Part shown: in pieces, positions 6,758 to 13,469 of the stretch | Numbering within the stretch: the first letter of the stretch is position 1 | Layout: each line of letters begins with the position of its first letter | Assembly (NCBI GenBank): GCA_028691435.1 | Contig: JAQUZG010000006.1 | Location: 6,998-38,582 of the forward strand | From: Candidatus Iainarchaeum sp. | GTDB lineage: Archaea > Iainarchaeota > Iainarchaeia > Iainarchaeales > JAAZKV01 | Length of the DNA stretch: 31,585 bases | Direction: 5' to 3' | Made by a program: the position numbers and the translations under genes | The notes under the pieces: generated by a model | Told to the model about the DNA's origin: nothing | The model's input: the letters and a program-made list of their open reading frames with translations, nothing else | Database searches by the model: none

Positions 6758-7681
6758 TTATCTTCCTAGTGCCCCAGAATACATATCTGCAAAAAGTGTA
6801 ATAAAATTATTATCCATCATTAAATATTCAAGTGGCATAGAATAATAGATTACTTTTTGTGCTGGGCCAGATGTTGTAAGAAATGGAACTTTTTTATTTA
6901 TTTGACCTTGATCAGTATTTAATGTTGATCCAAAATTTAAAGTCAATATTTGATTATTTGTTCCATTATAATTTTGTTTAACTATTGCTAAATCATGTTT
7001 TTCACCAATTCGTAAATCAAGTCTTTCAGAAACTCCATCAACAAGAATATGTTTTGTTTCTTTTTCAAGAATTCCAACTTGGCCATATGTTGAACATTTT
7101 TTTAATTCACAATAATTTGCAAAATAAGATAAACCAAGAAGTTTACTAAGATCAAGTTTTTCAAAACTTTGATTATCTTCTTTTATTCTAATCCATGGAT
7201 TAAAATCAGAATTTGAATCTTTAAAAAAATTATTTATCGGTGCTTTTTCATCAATTGGGATTTCTGTTCCAGCATCCCCAGTCCAAACTAATCTTCCCCC
7301 CTTGTTAATATATTCAATAAACATTTCAATTTGTGAATAAGACATTAATTTTGCACTAGTAACAATTACCAGAGTATATTCAGATAAAGTTCCAATTGAT
7401 AATCCATCAATATGCCGTGCATAAATATTTGATTTTCCAACATATTTTGGAGATGATAAAAATTCTTTTAATTGTTCAGCATCACCTAAACCAGTATCCC
7501 CATAAACAATTAACACTTTTGGTGGGCCCATTGCCACATCATAAACATCACACCAATAAGGGATAGTCCCACATTTTAAATATCCTGTCCAAGTTATGAC
7601 AATTAAAAAGATTAAAGCAAGAATAATTATCCCAATTAATTTGATTGACAAATCATATTTTTTTGCAAAATCCATACCCAT
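6758..7681 (-). CDS. Membrane-anchored protein with GATase/flavodoxin-like extracytoplasmic domain, paralog 2 (307 aa)
   Basis: A short cytoplasmic N-terminus (MGMDFAKKYDLSIKL) is followed by a transmembrane helix (IGIIILALIFLIVITWTGYL) and an external domain. The core pattern is PKVLIVYGDTGLGDAEQLK, YTLVIVTSAKLM, then EMFIEYINKGGRLVWTGDAG. This is an alpha/beta fold like the ThuA/DUF4350/amidotransferase-like proteins, which often act as non-catalytic binding domains. Two pairs of Cys (KCGTIPYWC; YCELKKC) look like disulfides. It lies 88 bases upstream of paralog 1 in the same orientation. A second ATG at 7675 is possible, but GGTG lies better placed for the first. Function unknown. Confidence 0.7.
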   Translation of the reverse strand: MGMDFAKKYDLSIKLIGIIILALIFLIVITWTGYLKCGTIPYWCDVYDVAMGPPKVLIVYGDTGLGDAEQLKEFLSSPKYVGKSNIYARHIDGLSIGTLSEYTLVIVTSAKLMSYSQIEMFIEYINKGGRLVWTGDAGTEIPIDEKAPINNFFKDSNSDFNPWIRIKEDNQSFEKLDLSKLLGLSYFANYCELKKCSTYGQVGILEKETKHILVDGVSERLDLRIGEKHDLAIVKQNYNGTNNQILTLNFGSTLNTDQGQINKKVPFLTTSGPAQKVIYYSMPLEYLMMDNNFITLFADMYSGALGR

Positions 7682-7758
7682 CTACAACACCAATAAAACT
7701 AATATTCCTAAAAATTTTTAATAATAAACAATTGTTTGATAAAATATTGACAACACCA

Positions 7759-7770
7759 TAAAATATAAAT
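7759..7770 (+). promoter_or_regulatory. Probable TATA box of the Sec61-beta gene
   Basis: TAAAATATAAAT lies about 50 bases before the ATG at 7816. Transcription should begin near 7790, giving a leader that includes the GGTGA ribosome site. Confidence 0.4.
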
Positions 7771-7815
7771 GTTTTTAATAATGAATTATTTAATATATTT
7801 GGCAAGGTGAAAAAT

Positions 7816-7992
7816 ATGGTTAAATTTTTTAAAAGTAAAGCAACTACAGCTGGACCTAGTTCAGCACTTGGAATAACAAGAGTTTTTGATGCAGATAGTA
7901 AAAGTCCAAAATTAAGTCCAGAATTTGTTCTTGGATTAGTTATTGTTTTTATTATAATAATCATCATTGCAAAATTAATTTTCTTTAGATAA
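7816..7992 (+). CDS. Sec61-beta/SecG-type translocon subunit (58 aa)
   Basis: This small protein has the layout of archaeal Sec61-beta: a Ser/Thr/Ala/Gly-rich N-terminus (KATTAGPSSALGITRVFDAD), the short conserved KLSPEFVL motif just before the membrane, and one C-terminal transmembrane helix (GLVIVFIIIIIIAKLIFF). It is the peripheral, non-essential third subunit of the SecYE translocon in the cytoplasmic membrane. I chose the ATG at 7816 and not the in-frame GTG at 7807, because that GTG is part of the ribosome site AAGGTGA five bases upstream. It is a lone rightward gene between leftward neighbours. It is relevant here because the window encodes many exported proteins. Confidence 0.85.
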   Translation: MVKFFKSKATTAGPSSALGITRVFDADSKSPKLSPEFVLGLVIVFIIIIIIAKLIFFR

Positions 7993-8161
7993 AATTATCT
8001 AAAGCTTTTTTTATTTTAAATTAATAAAAAGTTAGGTTAAATTTGATTTTTTAAAAATGTTAATTTAAAAAAATTAAATACAGGTTAATGAAAAAATAGA
8101 TTATATCAATAAATTAATTTAATAAAAAGATATTCATTAATAAAAAAAAATATTTATTAAA

Positions 8162-10999
8162 TTAATTTACAATTAATTCAATTTTAACTTTTTGTTCTTT
8201 TATTAGTGATTCTTCACCAGCATTATCAATTAATTCTATGTTGTCTGCTTGAACTGAATTTTTTATTTCAGTTGCAAATTTAGTAGCAGCATTTTTAATT
8301 AATTGAGATTCTGTAAAAATTTTCAAATTAATTCTGTTTGAAATTGTTAGATTTGCTTTTTTTCGCATATCATTTATTTTTCTAATTATTTCTCTTGATG
8401 CTCCTTCTTCTTCAAGTTCTGGAGTTAATGTCATATCAATAGAAACAGTCAATTCAGTAGAATCACTATTTTCTAAAACAACTTCTTTAACATTTAATTC
8501 ATCTTTTATTAAATCAAATAAATTAGAATTTATCTTTGCCCCAGTAATTTTCGCTTTTGAAAGAGGTTGCTTTACTGGAATTTTTATTTTTATTCTTTCA
8601 TCAAGTCCAACACTAACAATTTGTCTTACTTTTTTCATTTCTTCTTCTAAATTTAAATCAATTAATGATTCATTATATGTTGGCCACATTTCTAAATGTA
8701 CTGAAATTGGCGAAGCATAATTTGTTGCTCTTAAAGATTGATAAATTTCTTCACTTATGAATGGTGCAATTGGAGCTAAAATTTTTGCTACAGAATCTAA
8801 AGCATAAGCTAGTGTTTCTATTGCTTCTTTTTTTTCTAAAGCATTTTGACTTTTGAATCTATCTCTACTTCGTCTTACAAACCAAGTTGATAATTCATCA
8901 ACGTAATCAAGTATCTCTGCACAAACTAATACAGTATCATAATCATCTAATTTTTCAGTTGCTAATTTTATCAATTTGTTTGTTTTTGAAATCATCCATT
9001 TATCAAGAATGTTTTTTGATGAAGTTGAATCAAAAGTTTTATTTTCAGATGCAAATAATCCATAAAAATTATTTACATTTGCAAGTATTGTTATTAATTT
9101 TCTATTTATTTCTTTTACATTTTCATCATTAAAATTTAAGTCTTGTGCTCTCATTAATTGAGAAGACATTAAATAGAATCTTAGTGAGTCCGCACCATAC
9201 AAGTCAAATAATATGTTTGGGTCAGTATAATTCTTTTTTGATTTTGACATTTTACTTCCATCATTAGCAAGTATATTTCCACTTACAACAACATGTTTGA
9301 ATGGAGCTTGATCCATCAAAAGTGTCCCAATTACATGCATATAATAAAACCACGCTCTTACTTGTGCGATATATTCTGAGATAAAATCTGCAGGATAATT
9401 TTCTTTCATCCAATCAATATTTTCAAATGGGTAATGTTTTGCGGCATAAGGCATTGAACCTGATTCAAACCAACAGTCAAGTACTTCTGGAATCCGAGTC
9501 ATTTCTTTTCCACAATCACATTTCAAATGAATGTTATCTACAATGTGTTTATGTAGATCTACTGATGCATCAACTTTTTCAATTGCATTTTCTTGTAATT
9601 CTTTTATACTTCCAATTACTTTTATTTTTCCACAGTCACATTTCCACACAGGAATTGCTGTTGCCCAAAATCTGTTTCTTGAAATTGTCCAATCAGGAGC
9701 AGTTTCTAAAATATATTTAAATCGTCCTTCTTTAATATTTTCAGGATACCAATTAATATCTTTTGCAGTTTCCATTAAACGTGGTTTTATTTTTTGAATA
9801 TTTATAAACCATGAATCTACAGCATTGTAAATTAATGGAGTATCACAACGATAACAAAATGGATATGAGTGTGAGTAAGGATTTGCTGCAAGAAGTTGAC
9901 CTCTTGAATATAAGTCTTCAATTACATCTTCATCAACTTTTTTAAACCATTTCCCAATCCACTGTTCTGGACCAAGTGCAAGTTTTCCATCAGAACCAAC
10001 ATGTTGAATTATTGGCAAATCATATTTTTTTATTTGATTATAATCAAATTCACCATATATTGCCATATGAACTATCCCAGTTCCATCAGTAGCTGTTACT
10101 TCATCGCCACCATCAATTACATAATAACCTTTTTTTCCTTCAGTATCAATTTGATATAATGGTTCATAATCCATTCCAATTAATTCACTACCTAAAAATT
10201 CTTTTTCTATTTCATATTGAGGAAATATTTTTTCTACTAAATCTTTTGCTAAAATATAGTGTTTATCAAAAACATTTACTAATACATAAGTCAATTTAGG
10301 ATTTACTGCTAGTGCAACATTTCCAATTAATGTCCAAGGAGTAGTTGTCCATGCAACAATAAATTCGTTTTCTTTTCCTTTTACTTTGAATGCAACTGTC
10401 GCTGTTTTTTCAGTTACATCTTTGTAAGAATTGTCCATTTGTATTTCAGAATTAGCTAAAGGAGTTTGACATCTTGGACAATACATCAAGATTCTTTTGC
10501 CTTCATAAACATAATCTTTATCATAAAGTTTTTTGAAAATATTCCAAACCGATTCCATATATGTTTGATCCATTGTCTTATATGAATTATCAAATTCAAT
10601 CCATTTTCCAAGCGAACGAACTGTTTTTTTCCAATCCGCAGTAAATGATAAAACTTTAGATCTACAAAATTCATTAAACTTGTCAACACCCATTTTTTCA
10701 ATTTCTTTTTTTTCTTTTATTCCAAGTTCTTTTTCAGCAATATTTTCAATTGGCACACCGTGGCAATCCCAACCCCATCGTCTAACAACTTTGTAACCTT
10801 TCATTGTATAATATCTTGGAAATAAATCTTTACTTACTAAACCTAAAATGTGTCCGTGATGTGGCACTCCTGTCGCAAATGGTGGGCCGTCATAGAAAAC
10901 ATATTCTTTATCGCTTGATCTTTCATTTACTGATTTTTCAAAGATAGAATTCTTTTCCCAAAATTCAGTTATTTTATTTTCGATTTCTTTTCGTGTCAT
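8162..10999 (-). CDS. ileS: Isoleucyl-tRNA synthetase
   Basis: This class Ia synthetase (945 aa from this start) charges tRNA-Ile. The HIGH motif is seen as PPFATGVPHHGHILG near residue 40. The CP1 editing domain includes AWTTTPWTLIGN and DGTGIVHMA. The RVWGWDCHG-like signature reads VVRRWGWDCHGVPIE. The KMSKS loop is DGSKMSKSKKN. There are Cys pairs that could bind zinc (CPRCQTP; CDCGK twice), an anticodon-binding helical domain with WFVRRSRDRFK, and the C-terminal IleRS extension. The frame stays open to 11119, but those extra 40 residues are Lys/Asn-rich, unlike any IleRS, and overlap the hairpin element behind the tRNA. I therefore start at ATG 10999, where GTGAT lies just upstream (10999 or the ATG at 11005). 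The gene directly follows tRNA-Ile(UAU). Confidence 0.95.
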   Translation of the reverse strand: MTRKEIENKITEFWEKNSIFEKSVNERSSDKEYVFYDGPPFATGVPHHGHILGLVSKDLFPRYYTMKGYKVVRRWGWDCHGVPIENIAEKELGIKEKKEIEKMGVDKFNEFCRSKVLSFTADWKKTVRSLGKWIEFDNSYKTMDQTYMESVWNIFKKLYDKDYVYEGKRILMYCPRCQTPLANSEIQMDNSYKDVTEKTATVAFKVKGKENEFIVAWTTTPWTLIGNVALAVNPKLTYVLVNVFDKHYILAKDLVEKIFPQYEIEKEFLGSELIGMDYEPLYQIDTEGKKGYYVIDGGDEVTATDGTGIVHMAIYGEFDYNQIKKYDLPIIQHVGSDGKLALGPEQWIGKWFKKVDEDVIEDLYSRGQLLAANPYSHSYPFCYRCDTPLIYNAVDSWFINIQKIKPRLMETAKDINWYPENIKEGRFKYILETAPDWTISRNRFWATAIPVWKCDCGKIKVIGSIKELQENAIEKVDASVDLHKHIVDNIHLKCDCGKEMTRIPEVLDCWFESGSMPYAAKHYPFENIDWMKENYPADFISEYIAQVRAWFYYMHVIGTLLMDQAPFKHVVVSGNILANDGSKMSKSKKNYTDPNILFDLYGADSLRFYLMSSQLMRAQDLNFNDENVKEINRKLITILANVNNFYGLFASENKTFDSTSSKNILDKWMISKTNKLIKLATEKLDDYDTVLVCAEILDYVDELSTWFVRRSRDRFKSQNALEKKEAIETLAYALDSVAKILAPIAPFISEEIYQSLRATNYASPISVHLEMWPTYNESLIDLNLEEEMKKVRQIVSVGLDERIKIKIPVKQPLSKAKITGAKINSNLFDLIKDELNVKEVVLENSDSTELTVSIDMTLTPELEEEGASREIIRKINDMRKKANLTISNRINLKIFTESQLIKNAATKFATEIKNSVQADNIELIDNAGEESLIKEQKVKIELIVN

Positions 11000-11071
11000 A
11001 ATCATCACATTTAATTTTAATAAATTTTTATTGTAATTTTTTACTTTTTTTATATATTTTAAATATTTTTT

Positions 11072-11126
11072 GTAACTTGAAGAGTTACGTACAGAAAATT
11101 TTGATAAAACTTTTTTCAAAAGTTTT
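11072..11126 (-). repeat. Dispersed two-hairpin element, copy d, between tRNA-Ile and ileS
   Basis: On the minus strand a first stem AAAACTTTT-GAA-AAAAGTTTT is followed by the linker ATCAAAATTTTCTGTAC and a second stem GTAACT-CTTCA-AGTTAC, then an A/T run. It begins a few bases after the tRNA 3' end. The stem sequences differ from copies c and e on both sides, so pairing is kept. Confidence 0.7.
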
Positions 11127-11128
11127 AA

Positions 11129-11201
11129 TGGACGTTGGCGGATTTGAACCGCCGACCTTTAGTGTATAAGACTAATGCTCTACCAGCTGAGCTAAACGTC
11201 C
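11129..11201 (-). tRNA. tRNA-Ile (anticodon UAU)
   Basis: Read on the minus strand, the full cloverleaf folds: acceptor GGACGTT/AACGTCC (7 perfect pairs), D stem GCTC/GAGC, anticodon stem TTAGT/ACTAA with loop CTTATAC (anticodon TAT at 34-36), and T arm GGCGG-TTCAAAT-CCGCC. The discriminator is A73; CCA is not encoded and there is no intron. UAU reads the AUA isoleucine codon. Most archaea instead use a CAU tRNA modified with agmatidine by TiaS; UAU-type tRNA-Ile is known in a minority of archaea. It sits just ahead of ileS on the same strand. Confidence 0.93.
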
Positions 11202-11227
11202 AAATTATATAGAATTCTTTGGAAATA

Positions 11228-11238
11228 ATATTTAAAAG
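11228..11238 (-). promoter_or_regulatory. TATA box of tRNA-Ile
   Basis: The minus strand reads AACC-CTTTTAAATAT-like sequence (box CTTTTAAATAT), centred about 32 bases before the tRNA 5' end, with an AACC BRE-like stretch before it. This is standard archaeal tRNA promoter geometry. Confidence 0.6.
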
Positions 11239-11336
11239 GTTATTTAAAACAAAATTTATTTTAACAAAATTAAAATAATTAAATAAAAAGTAAAAATGGG
11301 GTGTTTATAAAAATAATAAGTGAGTTAGTTAAAAAA

Positions 11337-12032
11337 TTAATCATCTTCTTGTGGTTTTGAATGTTTCTTTTTATTATGATTTTTTTCAGTTTCCCGGATA
11401 TCTTTAATAATTAATTTAGCATCATCTTTTAGCGCTAAACCAAATGAAAGCCCAATAGTTAAACTAAATGCAATAACTGCCCCCGATAAAATAATTAAAA
11501 ATGTCATTTCAAGTAAAAATGTAGGAAGTCCAATTACTGTTATCCCCATAACTATAGAAATATAAATTATTACAAGTTCAACTAATAATGCAACTACATG
11601 ATTAAATAAATAATCCATTCCTTCAATTGCATTTCGAATGTATCTACCAATAATCATTGACACCAAAATAATTATTATAGCAACAATTAATCTAATAAGA
11701 AAATTTAACCAAGTCCCAACAAACATTGTCAAAGTAGCTAATTTTAAAATTGATAATCCTTCTTGTAAAAAAACAAAAAATAATCCCCACATCACAATAA
11801 ATCCAACAATTTCAGAAATTGATTTTGATCCAAAAATAGTGTTTAAATTTTGTTCTTCAAACCAAGAATCTATATTTAGTGAGTCAAATATTTTTATAAC
11901 TATTTTTTTTAAAATTAAACAAATTATATAACCAATTATAATTATCAATAATGCTGCAAATAATTCAGGTAAAAATAAATAAAACGATTGAATGATTGAT
12001 CCAAATAAATCAAAGATAACATTTTCAGCCAT
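11337..12032 (-). CDS. MscS-related membrane protein with conserved TM helix repeats (231 aa)
   Basis: It has about five hydrophobic segments: LFAALLIIIIGYIICLILKK, the VGFIVMWGLFFVFL segment, LNFLIRLIVAIIIILVSMII, VVALLVELVIIYISIVMGIT and LIILSGAVIAFSLTIGLSFG. The pattern of LPELFAALLIIIIGYIICLI followed by KKIV and a 'GxxIR' segment (MIIGRYIRNAIEG) matches the TM-helix family found alone or next to MscS mechanosensitive channels. The classic MscS beta domain is absent: the protein ends in a charged tail (KNHNKKKHSKPQEDD). Probable role: a membrane component affecting mechanosensitive or ion conductance. The substrate is unknown. A TATA box 26 bases ahead of the ATG suggests a leaderless mRNA. 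Confidence 0.75.
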   Translation of the reverse strand: MAENVIFDLFGSIIQSFYLFLPELFAALLIIIIGYIICLILKKIVIKIFDSLNIDSWFEEQNLNTIFGSKSISEIVGFIVMWGLFFVFLQEGLSILKLATLTMFVGTWLNFLIRLIVAIIIILVSMIIGRYIRNAIEGMDYLFNHVVALLVELVIIYISIVMGITVIGLPTFLLEMTFLIILSGAVIAFSLTIGLSFGLALKDDAKLIIKDIRETEKNHNKKKHSKPQEDD

Positions 12033-12052
12033 AGTAACTTAGTATATGACCA

Positions 12053-12063
12053 AATATATAAAG
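12053..12063 (-). promoter_or_regulatory. TATA box of the MscS-related gene
   Basis: The minus strand reads CTTTATATATT preceded by TACC. It is centred about 26 bases before the ATG at 12032, which fits a leaderless transcript; no ribosome-binding site is seen. Confidence 0.6.
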
Positions 12064-12111
12064 GTATTTCTTAGTTAATTTCAATAAACAAAATTAATTA
12101 AAAAAATAAAT

Positions 12112-12687
12112 TTAATTAGACTTATCAATACTAGCTAAAATTAATGATTTAACTTTAGTTAATGTTTTTTCAAAATCATCATTTTGAACAACATAATCAA
12201 AAGAATTAACATAACTCATTTCAAGTTTAACTAAATTTAATCTTGATGAAATTTCATCTTCATCAATGTTTTCATTTTTTGATAATCTTTCATGTAATAC
12301 TTCATTTGATGGTGGCGAAATAAAAATTAATTTAGCAAAAGGAAATTTTTCTTTTATTTGTATTGCTCCTTTAACATCAATTACAAAAAGAATATTTGAT
12401 GAAATTTTAGTTAATTTATCAAAGTCTTCTTGTAAAGAACCATAAAATTCATTATAAACTTTTGAATATTCAATAAATTCGTTATTTGTAATGTGTGAGG
12501 CAAAATCATCTTTTGATAAAAAGTGATAATTAACATCATTAATTTCATTAGCTTTTTTTTCACGAGTTGTACAAGTTATCATTTTTTTTAATCTAGGAAC
12601 TTGATTTAAGAGTTTTCTTGAAATTGAAGATTTACCCGCTCCACTTGGGCCAGAAATAACAAAAATATTTAATTCTCTTAAAGACAT
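12112..12687 (-). CDS. gmk: Guanylate kinase, copy 1 (191 aa)
   Basis: This is a bacterial-type GMP kinase: P-loop GPSGAGKSS (residues 13-21), the GMP-binding stretch MITCTTREKK...DVNYHFLS, EFIEYSKVYNEFYGS (the conserved E-Y/W and Y-G-S/T GMP contacts), and FVIDVKGAIQIKEKFP (Walker B and Q/K-G-A motif). The lid region is NENIDEDEISSRL. Length is normal for the family. It makes GDP from GMP and ATP. A second, diverged copy lies directly upstream at 12762-13340. The lid of this copy has fewer Arg residues (no RRG motif) than the other, so nucleotide handling may differ. Separate start signals (GTGGT before the ATG) and a 74-base gap separate the two. Confidence 0.88.
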   Translation of the reverse strand: MSLRELNIFVISGPSGAGKSSISRKLLNQVPRLKKMITCTTREKKANEINDVNYHFLSKDDFASHITNNEFIEYSKVYNEFYGSLQEDFDKLTKISSNILFVIDVKGAIQIKEKFPFAKLIFISPPSNEVLHERLSKNENIDEDEISSRLNLVKLEMSYVNSFDYVVQNDDFEKTLTKVKSLILASIDKSN

Positions 12688-12761
12688 ATTACCACAAAGA
12701 ATAACTAGAAGTATCTTAATAAAAAAGTATGGTTTTATTTAAGTCAAAAAGTTAGTTAAAT

Positions 12762-13340
12762 TTAGTTATGATTTTTAATTAAGGTAATTATTTTTTTTGT
12801 TGTATCTGCAATAAAATTATTTTCAATTATATAATCAAATTTATTTTCAACTTTTAATTCATCAATTGCTTTAGTTAATCTTTGTTTAATTATATTTGGA
12901 GTATCTTTTCCTCTTTTAATTAATCTATTTTCAAGTTCAACAAGATCATTTGTTTTTATAAAAAATGAAATTGATTCTGGAAATTTCTTTTTTATTGTTA
13001 AAGCGCCAACTATATCAACAACAAATAAAACATTTTTTCCAGAATTAATAATATCTAAAACTTCTTTTTTAAGAGACCCGTAATAATTATCATAAACCAC
13101 AGCATATTCAATAAATTCATCTTTTTTTATTAAATCTAAAAATTGGTCTTTTGATAAAAAATGATAATCTTGTCCATCAATTTCGCCTATTCTTGGAGCA
13201 CGTGTAGTGCAAGTAACTATTTTTTTAAAAGATTTATCTAAATCTAAAATTTTATTTGCAATAGTAGTTTTTCCAGCTCCACTTGGACCTGAAAAAAGAA
13301 TAATTTTTCCAATTTTTTTATTAGTTGTTTTTTCAAACAT
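12762..13340 (-). CDS. gmk: Guanylate kinase, copy 2 (192 aa)
   Basis: It has the same fold and motifs as copy 1: P-loop GPSGAGKTT (about residues 18-26), IVTCTTRAPRIGEIDGQDYH (GMP site), EFIEYAVVYDNYYGS, VVDIVGALTIKKKFP, and a lid with RLIKRGKDTPNIIKQRL that keeps the usual R-x4-R pattern. This makes it the better candidate for the housekeeping GMP kinase. I place the start at ATG 13340. The 13 extra residues possible from 13379 are hydrophobic (LLFINFFSYF) and not part of the family. Overall identity to copy 1 looks moderate, so the duplication is not recent. The thermosome gene lies upstream on the same strand. Confidence 0.88.
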   Translation of the reverse strand: MFEKTTNKKIGKIILFSGPSGAGKTTIANKILDLDKSFKKIVTCTTRAPRIGEIDGQDYHFLSKDQFLDLIKKDEFIEYAVVYDNYYGSLKKEVLDIINSGKNVLFVVDIVGALTIKKKFPESISFFIKTNDLVELENRLIKRGKDTPNIIKQRLTKAIDELKVENKFDYIIENNFIADTTKKIITLIKNHN

Positions 13341-13416
13341 AACAAAATAAGAAAAGAAATTAATAAAAAGCAAACACACAAATTAACTTGAGTAAATTCA
13401 AAAAAAACAAAAAATA

Positions 13417-13469
13417 CAACTTATTAAGTTGCATACAAATAGTTTCGTGAACCTTTTCTAAAGGTTCAC
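13417..13469 (-). repeat. Dispersed two-hairpin element, copy e, at the end of the thermosome gene
   Basis: On the minus strand a 10-bp stem GTGAACCTTT/AAAGGTTCAC (13447-13469) contains the thermosome stop codon. It is followed by the linker GAAACTATTTGTAT and a second stem CAACTTA/TAAGTTG (13417-13431), then TATTTTTTGTTTTTT. The geometry is that of a terminator. Both stems differ in sequence from copies c and d but remain fully paired. Confidence 0.75.

Noticed and set aside
7653..7967. Minus-strand open frame over the Sec61-beta gene and its promoter
   Set aside because: It is antisense to a recognisable Sec61-beta gene, overlaps the start of the 6758-7681 gene, and has no family features.
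11000..11119. Forty extra N-terminal residues for ileS from an in-frame start at 11119
   Set aside because: The stretch overlaps hairpin element copy d, is low-complexity Lys/Asn/Ser, and precedes a normal IleRS start (MTRKEIE) with its own ribosome site.
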